The notes beneath the pieces were generated by a model that was not told where the DNA came from, made no database searches, and worked only from the letters and a program-made list of their open reading frames with translations. A DNA stretch of 64,000 nt from Ruegeria_C sp041537905. Its GTDB lineage: Bacteria; Pseudomonadota; Alphaproteobacteria; Rhodobacterales; Rhodobacteraceae. The translations under genes and the position numbers were made by a program. The stretch lies in the NCBI RefSeq assembly GCF_041537905.1, contig NZ_JBGRUO010000020.1, forward strand, positions 43,955 through 107,954. The letters run 5' to 3'. Numbering within the stretch: position 1 is the stretch's first letter; each line of letters opens with the position of its first letter. Shown one piece after another: positions 36,427-45,235 of this stretch.

Positions 36427-37680
36427 CTAGCCGGGAAGCGCGATCCAGCGGTCATTCGGCACCAGGCTGTTCATCTGCCTGATATGTTCGGGCAGGCAGC
36501 GGGTCATGAAATCATATGTGCCCACCACATGCGCGCGTGCGGCGGGACCGATATGGGCGTAATCGCCCGGATTGGCCAGCACGTCGATCACTTGGGTTGC
36601 CAGCGCTCCGGGGTCGAAGAAATCCACTAGGAGCCCGGTCTCGCCATGGGTGATCGCCTCGCGCACCGACGCCACATCCGAGCTCACCACCGTGGCCTGC
36701 ATCGCCATGGTTTCCAGCAGCGACCAGGACATCACAAACGGCATGGTCAGCGCTATATGGCAGCGGCTGAGCTGCACGATCCGGCAATATTCCGTGTAGG
36801 GCACCCGGCCCAGGAAATGCACCCGGTCCCAGTCGAGCATGTGACCGACCTCCTCCTCCATCTCGCCGCGGAACCCGTGTTTATGGGTGCTCTTGCGCCC
36901 GTAAGACACCTCGTCGCCGCCGATCACCAGCACCCGGGCATTGGGGCGCTCGGTAAGGATTTTTGGCAGCGCCCGCATGAAGATGTGAAAGCCGCGCGCG
37001 CGTTCCAGGTTGCGTGCCATGTAGGTAAAGACCTCATCCTCGCGGGTCAGTGGCCGGTCGAGGCGGCCCAGGCTCAGGCTGGCCTTTGGATCGGGACCCA
37101 GCAGATCGGTGCGGATGCCGTCATGGCAGGTATAGAATTTCGAATGGAAACTGGTCGGGAAGGTGTTCTTTTGCCATTCGGTGGGCACATGGCCCAGATC
37201 CACGCTCTGGATATTGGCGAAGGGGACCATGTTGCGGGCGTGGTTGATGAACGGCGCATGTTCCGAAACCGGGTCGTCAGGGTCGAAACCCACCAGCCCG
37301 CCTTCCATGTTGTAGAAATACTCAAAGAAGCCCAGGATCGGCACATCCGGCCAGATCTGCTTGAAAAATGTCAGCTCACCCCAGCCGGTATGGCCCAGCA
37401 CCAGATCGGGTTTGAAGCCATGTGCGCGCTCCAGCTGCCGTGCCGCCATCGCCGCACCAAAGCCTGCGCCAGCCGCTTCCTCCCAGACCTTGGACAGCCC
37501 ATAGGCATCCTTGGCGGGGCGGTGATGGGGTTTGTAGACAACGGTTTTCACTCCCGCGAGCTGTGGTGCGGGGTTGCGCTGGGTCAGAAAGACCAGCTCA
37601 TGCCCGCCTTGTGCGGCCAGCCACTGGATCAACTCGCGATACTGGCCCGGCATGTTCTGATGCACGAACAGAATCTTCAT
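36427..37680 (-). CDS. Glycosyltransferase, GT4 (group 1) family
   Basis: A 417-residue GT-B enzyme. The N-terminal donor/acceptor half begins MKILFVHQNMPGQYRELI with a Gly-Gln loop typical of a GT4 subgroup. The C-terminal Rossmann half has YMARNLERARGFHIFMRALP, VLVIGGDEVSYG and a late acid motif in SWSLLETMAMQATVVSSD. It transfers a nucleotide-activated sugar to a lipid-linked acceptor at the inner face of the inner membrane. ATG 37680 overlaps the rfbA stop by 4 bp, so it is translationally coupled. Given the adjacent rhamnose genes, a rhamnosyltransferase role is plausible but inferred. Confidence 0.88.
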   Translation of the reverse strand: MKILFVHQNMPGQYRELIQWLAAQGGHELVFLTQRNPAPQLAGVKTVVYKPHHRPAKDAYGLSKVWEEAAGAGFGAAMAARQLERAHGFKPDLVLGHTGWGELTFFKQIWPDVPILGFFEYFYNMEGGLVGFDPDDPVSEHAPFINHARNMVPFANIQSVDLGHVPTEWQKNTFPTSFHSKFYTCHDGIRTDLLGPDPKASLSLGRLDRPLTREDEVFTYMARNLERARGFHIFMRALPKILTERPNARVLVIGGDEVSYGRKSTHKHGFRGEMEEEVGHMLDWDRVHFLGRVPYTEYCRIVQLSRCHIALTMPFVMSWSLLETMAMQATVVSSDVASVREAITHGETGLLVDFFDPGALATQVIDVLANPGDYAHIGPAARAHVVGTYDFMTRCLPEHIRQMNSLVPNDRWIALPG

Positions 37681-38549
37681 TGCAAAAGCCCCTCCAGATA
37701 GGTGCCATAGGCGTTCTTGGAAAACATCTGCGCCCGGGCGCGCAAGGCGTCGGTGCTGATCCAGCCCGCCTCATAGGCGATCTCTTCGGGGCAGCCGGTC
37801 TGCAGGCCCTGGCGTTCCTCCAGCGTGCGCACGAAATTGCCCGCATCCAGCAGGCTGGCATGGGTGCCGGTATCAAGCCAGGCATAGCCGCGCCCCATGG
37901 TTTCGACCCTGAGCTGGCCCTCTTCGAGATACATCTGCAGCAGATCGGTGATCTCCAGCTCGCTGCGCGGCGAGGGTGTGACACCGCGCGCGCGTTCCGG
38001 CGCGGTGCCGTCCAGAAAATACAGCCCGGTGACCGCATAGTTCGAGGGCGGTGTCTCAGGCTTTTCGATGATTTCCCTGGCCTGGCCATTGCTGTCGAAA
38101 CCCACCACGCCATAGCGTTCAGGGTCGGCCACGTGATAGCCAAAGACCGTGCCGCCACTGGCTTGCGCATCCGCTGCTGCCAGCAGTTTCGGCAAGCCGT
38201 GGCCAAAGAAAATATTGTCCCCCAGCACCAGCGCGCTGGGGGCCCCTGCCAGGAATTCTTCGGCCAAGATAAAGGCCTGCGCCAGCCCGTCGGGGCTGGG
38301 CTGCACAACATAAGTGAGGTTCACCCCCCATTGGCTGCCATCGCCCAGTGTGCGTTTGAACTGGTCCTGATCCTGTGGTGTGGTGATCACGCAGATCTCG
38401 CGGATACCCGCCAGCATCAGCACGCTGAGCGGATAATAGATCATCGGCTTGTCATAAAGCGGCAGGAGCTGCTTGCTGACCGCCATGGTGATCGGATAGA
38501 GCCGCGTGCCGCTGCCGCCCGCCAGAATGATCCCCTTGCGTGTGCTCAC
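37677..38549 (-). CDS. rfbA: Glucose-1-phosphate thymidylyltransferase
   Basis: A 290-residue RmlA-type enzyme. The signature GIILAGGSGTRLYPIT is at residues 5-20, followed by SKQLLPLYDKPMIYYPLSVL. LGDNIFFGHGL and WLDTGTHASLLDAGNFV are also RmlA motifs. It condenses dTTP and glucose-1-phosphate to dTDP-glucose, the first step to dTDP-L-rhamnose. GTG 38549 overlaps the rfbD stop by 4 bp (GTGA) and has GGAGGA upstream; an extension to 38597 runs into rfbD and is unlikely. Neighbours rfbD, rfbB and rfbC complete the pathway. Confidence 0.95.
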   Translation of the reverse strand: MSTRKGIILAGGSGTRLYPITMAVSKQLLPLYDKPMIYYPLSVLMLAGIREICVITTPQDQDQFKRTLGDGSQWGVNLTYVVQPSPDGLAQAFILAEEFLAGAPSALVLGDNIFFGHGLPKLLAAADAQASGGTVFGYHVADPERYGVVGFDSNGQAREIIEKPETPPSNYAVTGLYFLDGTAPERARGVTPSPRSELEITDLLQMYLEEGQLRVETMGRGYAWLDTGTHASLLDAGNFVRTLEERQGLQTGCPEEIAYEAGWISTDALRARAQMFSKNAYGTYLEGLLQ

Positions 38550-39397
38550 CCTCTTCCTCCCAAATCGTTCAGAATATCGCGTAAACCGGTTTTCCAACCT
38601 GGACGGCTAATGCCGAAAACGGTCTGGAGTGAGGAACAATCGAGGCGGGAATTGAGCGGTCGGCGCGCCGGGGTCGGATAGGCGCTGCTGGGAATGTCCT
38701 CGACCGCGCAATTGAGCCCCGCCTGGGCAAAGATCTCGCGCGCGAAACCGGCCCAGCTGACATCCGGGGTGCCTGCGAAGTGATAGATCCCCGCCTTGCC
38801 CGGATCAGCGGCCAGTTGCTGCGCCATGTCCAGACAGGTAGCCGCGATCGCGCGCGCGGGCGTCGGGCCGCCGACCTGGTCCGCCACGATGGTCAGTTGG
38901 TCGCGTTCCGCTCCCAGCCGCAACATGGTTTTCACGAAGTTGGTGCCATGGGCCGAAACCACCCAAGAGGTGCGCAGGATCGCCGCGGCCCCGCCCGCCG
39001 CCGTGATCGCCTGCTCGCCCGCCAGTTTCGAGCGCCCATAGGCCCCCAGCGGTCCGGTTGCATCTTCCGGCGACCACGGGGTCTCGCCCACCCCGGAAAA
39101 CACGTAATCCGTTGAAATAGAGACAAACGGAATGCCCAGAACGGCACATTCCCGCGCCATCTCACCCGGGGCTGTGCCATTGATCACGGTGGCCAGCGCC
39201 TCATCCTCCTCGGCGCGGTCAACCGCGGTATAAGCGGCGGCATTGATCACCGCCTGCGGCCGCGCCGCCCGGATCGCCGCCGCGCAGGTGCCCGGTTCCG
39301 CCAGATCAGCGGCCTGCCGATCCAGACAGGTCACGCCCTCATGGCGCGCCAGTTCCCGCGCCACCTGGCCGGTTTTGCCGAAAACGAGAATACTCAT
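38546..39397 (-). CDS. rfbD: dTDP-4-dehydrorhamnose reductase
   Basis: A 283-residue SDR of RmlD type. The loop MSILVFGKTGQVARELA opens the protein. STDYVFSG and YGRSKLAGEQAI carry the Thr and Tyr-Lys catalytic residues. The late RRPLNSRLDCSSLQ is a family hallmark. It reduces dTDP-4-keto-L-rhamnose to dTDP-L-rhamnose with NAD(P)H. ATG 39397 is chosen over upstream codons because the Rossmann strand begins there. It lies 118 bp after rfbB, the largest gap inside the rfb block, so a secondary promoter is possible there. Confidence 0.95.
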   Translation of the reverse strand: MSILVFGKTGQVARELARHEGVTCLDRQAADLAEPGTCAAAIRAARPQAVINAAAYTAVDRAEEDEALATVINGTAPGEMARECAVLGIPFVSISTDYVFSGVGETPWSPEDATGPLGAYGRSKLAGEQAITAAGGAAAILRTSWVVSAHGTNFVKTMLRLGAERDQLTIVADQVGGPTPARAIAATCLDMAQQLAADPGKAGIYHFAGTPDVSWAGFAREIFAQAGLNCAVEDIPSSAYPTPARRPLNSRLDCSSLQTVFGISRPGWKTGLRDILNDLGGRG

Positions 39398-39515
39398 GGA
39401 TGCGGCCTCGGAACCCCGGACATCGGATAGGGCCTGCGGGCGCGCGTTTTCTCGCGGAGAAATTGGAGTCTTATGCCTCCGGCGGGGATATTTTTGGCCA
39501 GATGAAGCATGCGGA

Positions 39516-40568
39516 TCAGGCTTTGACCCCCAGCCGCTCGCCGACACCGGACTGGTTTTGCAGCGCGCGCCACCAGGCCTTGTTGTCGAGATACCATTGC
39601 ACCGTTTTCTCCAGCCCCTGCTCCAGCGTCACGCTGGGCCGCCAGCCCAGCTCGTCGCGGATGCGGGTGGGGTCGATGGCATAGCGCAGATCATGGCCGG
39701 GACGGTCGGTGACAAAGCTGATCTGCTCTGCATAGGGTCTGTCTGCGGGTTTCTTGTGATCAAGAATAGCGCAGATCATCCGTACCAGATCGATATTCTT
39801 CACCTCATTCTCGCCGCCGATATTATAGCTGCGCCCCAGCGCGCCCTTTTGCACCACGGTCAGCAGCGCCTCGGCATGATCCTCGACATAGAGCCAGTCG
39901 CGCACATTCTCTCCCGCGCCATAGACCGGGATCACCTTGCCCGCCAGCGCGTTCAGGATCACGACGGGCACCAGCTTTTCGGGGAAATGATAGGGGCCGT
40001 AATTGTTGGAACAATTGCTCAGCACCACCGGCAGCCCGTAGGTCTCGTGCCAGGCGCGCACCAGATGATCGCTGGCCGCCTTGGAGGCCGAATAGGGCGA
40101 ACGCGGATCATAAGAGGTGTCTTCGGTGAACTGGCCGTCGCGGTCGGGATCGGGGCCCAGCGAACCATAGACCTCATCGGTCGAGATATGGTGGAAGCGG
40201 AAGGTCTGCGGCCTTCCCTGTCCCACCCAATAGGCGCGCGCGGCCTCCAGCAGTGTATAGGTGCCGGTCACATTGGTCTCGATGAAAGTGCCGGGCCCGT
40301 CGATCGAGCGGTCCACATGGCTTTCGGCGGCCAGATGCATCACCGCATCGGGCTGATGGGTGGCAAAGGCCGTATCGAGGGCGGCGCGATCACAAATATC
40401 AGCCTCTACAAAGGTGTAACCGGGCGCATTGGCCACGGGGGCCACATTGTCCAGACAGGCCGCATAGGTCAGCGCATCGAGATTGATCACCTCATGCCCG
40501 TCGCGGATCGCGCGGCGCACCACCGCTGATCCGATGAACCCGGCCCCGCCGGTCACAAGCAGCTTCAT
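39516..40568 (-). CDS. rfbB: dTDP-glucose 4,6-dehydratase
   Basis: A 350-residue extended SDR of RmlB type. Residues 1-13 are MKLLVTGGAGFIG. HLAAESHVDRSIDGP, ISTDEVYGSLG and YSASKAASDHLV carry the NAD site and the Thr-Asp-Glu and Tyr-Lys catalytic groups; SNNYGPYHFPEKL and DRPGHDLRYAID complete the RmlB pattern. It converts dTDP-glucose to dTDP-4-keto-6-deoxyglucose. ATG 40568 overlaps the rfbC stop by 4 bp. Confidence 0.96.
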   Translation of the reverse strand: MKLLVTGGAGFIGSAVVRRAIRDGHEVINLDALTYAACLDNVAPVANAPGYTFVEADICDRAALDTAFATHQPDAVMHLAAESHVDRSIDGPGTFIETNVTGTYTLLEAARAYWVGQGRPQTFRFHHISTDEVYGSLGPDPDRDGQFTEDTSYDPRSPYSASKAASDHLVRAWHETYGLPVVLSNCSNNYGPYHFPEKLVPVVILNALAGKVIPVYGAGENVRDWLYVEDHAEALLTVVQKGALGRSYNIGGENEVKNIDLVRMICAILDHKKPADRPYAEQISFVTDRPGHDLRYAIDPTRIRDELGWRPSVTLEQGLEKTVQWYLDNKAWWRALQNQSGVGERLGVKA

Positions 40569-41125
40569 GCTGCGCCCTCCCAGACAAAGGGGCTGATGAA
40601 ATCGACCAGTGCGGGGGCAGCGGCATCCTTGTCGCTCAGCACCGGATCACCGGTAAAGCCCCAGTCGATGCCGCAACTGTCCCAGCGCACCGCGCCGTCA
40701 CATTCGGGGGCGTAATAATCGGTGCATTTATAGCAGATCTCGGTCTCGGGCTGGCGGGTGACAAACCCATGCAGGAAGCCGGCCGGAACCAGCAGCTGCT
40801 TGCCGTTCTCGGCGCTCAGCTCCACCCCTGTCCACTGCCCGTAGGTGGGGCTGCCCTTGCGGATATCGACCGCCACGTCGAAAAGCGCGCCGCGCCCGCA
40901 GCGCACCAGCTTGTCTTGAGCAGCGGGCGGCGCCTGAAAGTGCAGGCCCCGAATGGTGCCCGCCTGCATGGAAAGCGAATGGTTGTCCTGCACGAAATCC
41001 AGCGTGATCCCATGTTCGGCCAGCAGGCGCTTGTTCCAGCTTTCGCTGAAGAATCCCCGCGCATCGCCAAATCGTGCGGGGGTCAGAACCCGCACACCCG
41101 GAAGGGCGGTCTCGTCAACGTTCAT
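40565..41125 (-). CDS. rfbC: dTDP-4-dehydrorhamnose 3,5-epimerase
   Basis: A 186-residue cupin-fold RmlC enzyme of standard length. Conserved blocks are ARGFFSESWN, GTIRGLHFQAPP with the catalytic His, KLVRCGRGALFDVAVDIR, and PAGFLHGFVT followed by EICYKCTDYYAPE. It epimerises C3 and C5 of the keto intermediate. It opens the rfbC-B-D-A order and starts about 70 bp after the oxidoreductase gene, so they are probably one transcript. Confidence 0.95.
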   Translation of the reverse strand: MNVDETALPGVRVLTPARFGDARGFFSESWNKRLLAEHGITLDFVQDNHSLSMQAGTIRGLHFQAPPAAQDKLVRCGRGALFDVAVDIRKGSPTYGQWTGVELSAENGKQLLVPAGFLHGFVTRQPETEICYKCTDYYAPECDGAVRWDSCGIDWGFTGDPVLSDKDAAAPALVDFISPFVWEGAA

Positions 41126-41195
41126 TTTCCGGGACCCTTCTCGAAACCCCTCTGGTTTTCATAACAACGCATGTACGGGATGTCACCGCGCCGGC

Positions 41196-42356
41196 TCAGA
41201 TCTTTGTCATGGGCTCCACCGGCGCAGGTGCGGTGGTCGGAAAGTACTCGGCTCCGAAAATCTCGGGATGCTGGATGGCAAGCGAGACTTCGGTAATGTG
41301 CAGCGAAAACTCTCCGGCCAGGCGCGGCGCGGTGCCCTGCCGTATCGCCGTGGCCATTTCGGCGATCCCCAGCGCGAAATCCATCGGATAGCCCCGCTTG
41401 GCCGTTGATATCTCGCGCGAGGGTTCAGGGCTGATCCGCCGGCCGAAATCAAGCCCGAACAGCTTTTTGGCCCCGCGATGCAGCCGGGTTGCCGGTACCG
41501 GTGAGGACCGGACGCGGGCAGAGAAATTCCAGGTCTCGTCCAGGCTGAGCACCCCATCTTCGCAAATGATGCGGAACTGGTGATCATGCGGTGCCAGAAT
41601 GCTGTTGGTCAGCCGCGCGGCCAGACCGTTATCGAATTCCAGACAGGCGGCGGTGAAATCCGGGGTCGAATAATCCGGCGGCGTGTGCGGGCCCTTGTCG
41701 CGGATCAGGCAACTTGCAAAAGAGACCATGCGGCGCACTGGCCCGAACATGCCGACCATCCAGGTCAGCGCGTAGCCCGCATGTTCCAATGTGCATCCGG
41801 TCTCAAATTCGTTCTCAGCGGGCCAATAGGCGCCTGATGCGGTTTTCCAGTTCTCATAGCCGATCCGGTGCACCATGCCGTCATCCATCTCGGCATAGAT
41901 CAGGCGCGGTGTGCCGCGCTCGCCGCGGCGCACCGCCTGATACAGGGTCTGTGCCGCAGGTCCCAGGAAACTGGACGGCGCCGAAACCACCTGAAGCCCC
42001 CGCTGCTCGGCCAGTTCGACCAGATGCCGCGCTTCTCCCAGATCAAGCGCCAGAGGCTTTTCGGAATACACATGCCGCCCCGCTTCCAGGCATTGTTTGG
42101 TGATTGCGTAATGTTGATCGGGTGGCGTCAGGTTGACCACGATTTCGACACCAGGATCGGCCAGCACCGCGTCGATGCTGGCATATTCCGCAAGGCCATA
42201 ATGTTTTGCGAATGTCTTCTGTCGCGCAGGATTGATGTCACGGATGCCGCGCAGGTGCAGCAACTCGGTCCAGTTGGCAAGCGTTGCCTGGTACAGATCG
42301 GCCACATACCCGCAGCCGACAAATGCAATCCCGACATGTTCTGAATCGCTGGTCAT
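41196..42356 (-). CDS. Gfo/Idh/MocA-family NAD(P)-dependent oxidoreductase
   Basis: A 386-residue sugar oxidoreductase. The Rossmann motif is GIAFVGCGYVADLYQATL at about residues 8-25; NLTPPDQHYAI and YSEKPLALDL contain the EKP lysine expected of the family. The C-terminal domain carries a plausible His-rich catalytic region (CTLEHAGYALTWMVG). Members oxidise or reduce sugar and nucleotide-sugar carbons, for example in 3-keto-sugar pathways. ATG 42356 with GAGG upstream is chosen; extending to 42464 adds residues of non-coding character. As first gene ahead of rfbC it probably makes or modifies one repeat-unit sugar. The substrate is unknown. Confidence 0.85.
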   Translation of the reverse strand: MTSDSEHVGIAFVGCGYVADLYQATLANWTELLHLRGIRDINPARQKTFAKHYGLAEYASIDAVLADPGVEIVVNLTPPDQHYAITKQCLEAGRHVYSEKPLALDLGEARHLVELAEQRGLQVVSAPSSFLGPAAQTLYQAVRRGERGTPRLIYAEMDDGMVHRIGYENWKTASGAYWPAENEFETGCTLEHAGYALTWMVGMFGPVRRMVSFASCLIRDKGPHTPPDYSTPDFTAACLEFDNGLAARLTNSILAPHDHQFRIICEDGVLSLDETWNFSARVRSSPVPATRLHRGAKKLFGLDFGRRISPEPSREISTAKRGYPMDFALGIAEMATAIRQGTAPRLAGEFSLHITEVSLAIQHPEIFGAEYFPTTAPAPVEPMTKI

Positions 42357-42929
42357 CGCTGTGGACGCCTCTTGCCGTTCTGGAAACGGGAACTCTCTGA
42401 AGAAGTCAATTTGTAAACACGTAAAAAATGCGCCGTCACCCGAACAACCCCTTGCGGTCAGCAATTATGACCATTTCATCTAATGTTACAATCTTTGCCG
42501 GAGGGGGGTGCAACTTGCGCTGATCCGGGTGTCTTCCGCTTACGCTTTTTTGTCAGGGTGTTTCAAGTTTGAAAAGCCAGACACGGGCGCGAGGGCGCGT
42601 TTGCGATGCCGGGAGTGCACTGGTGGTTTGCTCGATAGTGTCGCGGTTGCTGCTGGCCTCCTCTATTTTGATGAACAATGCCCTGATTTGGGCCAGATTA
42701 CCCTTCCTTCTGTTGACAGTGTTCGCTGGTGAGGCGCAAATCCCTGTGCAACCAGCGTCCTGACTTTTCAAAGATTTAAATCGGATGTAGTCTCGGAAGC
42801 TGGAACCTGGTTGTTTCGGTCGATTATCTTCGCCCATGAGTGGTCTTTTGGGCGTAAGATCGCTTCTGTAATGTGTAAAAGAAGTTGTGTGAACGTTTTG
42901 GTGTTGTTCTCGGAAGCTGATGAAGACGT
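42357..42929. promoter_or_regulatory. 573-bp divergent region between the rfb operon and the Wzc-like gene
   Basis: Promoters for both outward transcription units must lie here. It is AT-richer than the flanks near 42400-42500 and 42760-42920. I see no supported small gene, RNA or strong dyad. Confidence 0.4.
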
Positions 42930-45134
42930 ATGAATAAAGTTATACCGCCTGACAGAAAACTGGATATGCGCTTGCCCAAAGCTGCGGAATCCCAACCCAA
43001 GACGCTTGAGTTCTTGGATGTCGTGCAGGCGTTCCGCCGTCGCATGGTTCTGATCACGATGACGGGGGTGCTGTGCCTGGCACTTGCCGTATACTACCTC
43101 ACGACGATCACGCCGACCTATACATCCGGCGGCCAGCTTCTGCTGGGTGGCCAGGGGCTGAGCGAGCAGAACTCGTTTGATCTGGTCGAGGCCCAGGTGC
43201 TCAGCAATGCGGTGATCGAAGGCGAGATCGCGATCATGCGATCCAACGACATCCTGATCAATGTGGTGCGCAAGCTGAAGTTGGATGAAGACCCGGAATT
43301 CAACCCCAGCCTCCGAGAGCAGAGCGCGCCGAACCCGGTGATCACCTGGCTCAAGACAACGGCAAAATCCATTCTGCGGCCGGAACGGCCACAAAGCGAT
43401 AGCGTGGCGACCGCAGGCGGGGCGGGGAACCAGGAAATCCTTGAGGCGGCATCTCTCAATGAGCAACTGGTCGGGGATCTGGGCGCCGCTGTCGGCATTG
43501 TCCGCAGGGGGTTGGCCATCCGCCAGCAGGGCACGTCTTTTCTGATGTCGGTGCAGGCCACCTCCGAGAACTCGCAAAAGGCGGCCGCCATCTCGAACAC
43601 GGTCATGGGCGAATATATCCGCTTTCTCGCCGACAAGCGGTTCCAGGCGGCAAGCCGGTTTACCGGCTGGCTGGAAGGGCGCGTGGAAGAACTGGCCAAT
43701 AATGTCGAGGAATCGGAGCGGGCGGTTCTGGAATTGCGCAGCGCGATGGAAGCGGATGCTGATAACGGCGCGCGCCTTGACCAGCAGATGCAGGAATTCA
43801 CCACAAAGCTGGTAAATGCACGCGCCGAGCTGGCCCAGGCCGAAGCTCAGATCCGCCGCGCCACGCTGGTGAACGAAGCCGAAGGCCCGCTTGCGACCGC
43901 CAATATCCTGACCAGCGATGCCCTGGTCGACTTTCGCCGGACACTTGTGGAACTGAGACGCGAGGAAACCGCGGCAGCTTCAGGCTTTTCCGACGAATCT
44001 GCGCAGGTTGCCTCGATCCGGCGTGCGATCGCGCGCACCGAGGCTGATCTGGCCACCGAGGTGGAAAACCTACTGCTGCAACTGAACAACCGCGTGGAGA
44101 CTCTGCGGCTGAACGTCCGGACCTTGGAGATCAGCCTGCGGAGTTTCGAAGGCCTGAATCTGGAGCGGTCCAAGCAGTTGATCGAATTAAACCAGCTTCA
44201 GCGCGTGGCCGATATCAACCTGCGCGTCTACGAGGATTTTCTCGGGCGCTACCGGGAAATCAGCGAATTCCAGAAGATCCCGATCTCGGATGCAAAGGTC
44301 ATCAGATACGCGACACCGCCCAGCAGCCCGTCACATCCGCGCAAGAAAGTTGCCGCGGTTCTGGCCCTGATCGGCGGCCTGTCGCTGGGAGCGGCACTGG
44401 CGCTGGCGCTGGAATGGCGCCCTAGGAAACTCGCCGCGCCTCGACAGATTTTCAGCGCGACGGGGCTGGCCGTTTTCGGCAACACGCCGCGCCTCAGAAA
44501 AACCGGTTCGGTGCAGGATCTGCTTCGGCGGTTGTCACAGGATGAGGATCTGGCCCGGGCCGCCTTGAATCTGGCCGACAATATAAATCTGCATAATGAG
44601 CAATCCCTCAGGTCCATTTTCTTCACGTCCTACAATGCAAATGACAGCAAGACGCTGTCGGCTGTGTTGCTGGCCTGGGCAAGCGCCCAACGCGGCAAGA
44701 AATGTGTTCTGGTGGACGGCGATTTCCGGACCGCACAGCTGACCGCAAGTCTCGGCGTATCGGACAAGGCCAGTTTCCTGTCGGCAATCCACAGCCAGAA
44801 GCCCCTGAACGAATGTGTGGTCGCCACGAATTCCGAGGGTGGTTTCGATTGTATCGGAACCCAGACATCCGCGGCGGATCCGTCGATCATCTACAGCGCC
44901 GAGCGGGTTCAGGACCTGATCTCATTGCTGCGCAAGGCCTATGATGTCGTGATTATCGACGCACCGGGCCTTGACGATGTTTCAAACAGATTCGCCACTT
45001 TAAGCTCCCAGGATCTGGGTATTTTCACCATCGAGGCCAACAAGGTCACCCTGGGCAGCATCACCGATAGTCTGAATATATTCAGGGACATGAAGCTTGG
45101 CGGCGCCGGTATTATCCTGAACGGGCCCGCTTGA
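42930..45134 (+). CDS. Wzc-like polysaccharide chain-length / BY-kinase-like protein with degenerate P-loop
   Basis: A 734-residue protein. A Wzz domain spans two membrane helices, near residues 38-60 and 475-495, with a long coiled coil (about 230-420) between them in the periplasm; the PxxP-like segment YATPPSSPSHPRKK precedes the second helix. The cytoplasmic domain matches BY-kinases but the Walker A is degenerate: SYNANDSKT keeps Lys574 and Thr575 and loses the glycines. Walker A' (CVLVDGDFRTAQL) and Walker B (VVIIDAPGLDD) are present. No C-terminal tyrosine cluster is seen; it ends GIILNGPA. It probably sets chain length or couples polymerisation to export, with kinase activity doubtful. 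A terminator follows. Confidence 0.82.
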   Translation: MNKVIPPDRKLDMRLPKAAESQPKTLEFLDVVQAFRRRMVLITMTGVLCLALAVYYLTTITPTYTSGGQLLLGGQGLSEQNSFDLVEAQVLSNAVIEGEIAIMRSNDILINVVRKLKLDEDPEFNPSLREQSAPNPVITWLKTTAKSILRPERPQSDSVATAGGAGNQEILEAASLNEQLVGDLGAAVGIVRRGLAIRQQGTSFLMSVQATSENSQKAAAISNTVMGEYIRFLADKRFQAASRFTGWLEGRVEELANNVEESERAVLELRSAMEADADNGARLDQQMQEFTTKLVNARAELAQAEAQIRRATLVNEAEGPLATANILTSDALVDFRRTLVELRREETAAASGFSDESAQVASIRRAIARTEADLATEVENLLLQLNNRVETLRLNVRTLEISLRSFEGLNLERSKQLIELNQLQRVADINLRVYEDFLGRYREISEFQKIPISDAKVIRYATPPSSPSHPRKKVAAVLALIGGLSLGAALALALEWRPRKLAAPRQIFSATGLAVFGNTPRLRKTGSVQDLLRRLSQDEDLARAALNLADNINLHNEQSLRSIFFTSYNANDSKTLSAVLLAWASAQRGKKCVLVDGDFRTAQLTASLGVSDKASFLSAIHSQKPLNECVVATNSEGGFDCIGTQTSAADPSIIYSAERVQDLISLLRKAYDVVIIDAPGLDDVSNRFATLSSQDLGIFTIEANKVTLGSITDSLNIFRDMKLGGAGIILNGPA

Positions 45135-45155
45135 TCCATCTGCAGCAGACCAACC

Positions 45156-45184
45156 GGCCTGCACGTGGCGCAGGCCTATATTTT
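45156..45184 (+). terminator. Terminator after the Wzc-like gene
   Basis: Stem ggcctgc (45156-45162) with gcaggcc (45170-45176), followed by tatatttt. It lies 22 bp after the stop and before the FAD dehydrogenase gene. Confidence 0.75.
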
Positions 45185-45235
45185 CGGGTGCGAGACCGGA
45201 GCACGCCCCGCAACAGGAACAGATAGGACCGAGAT

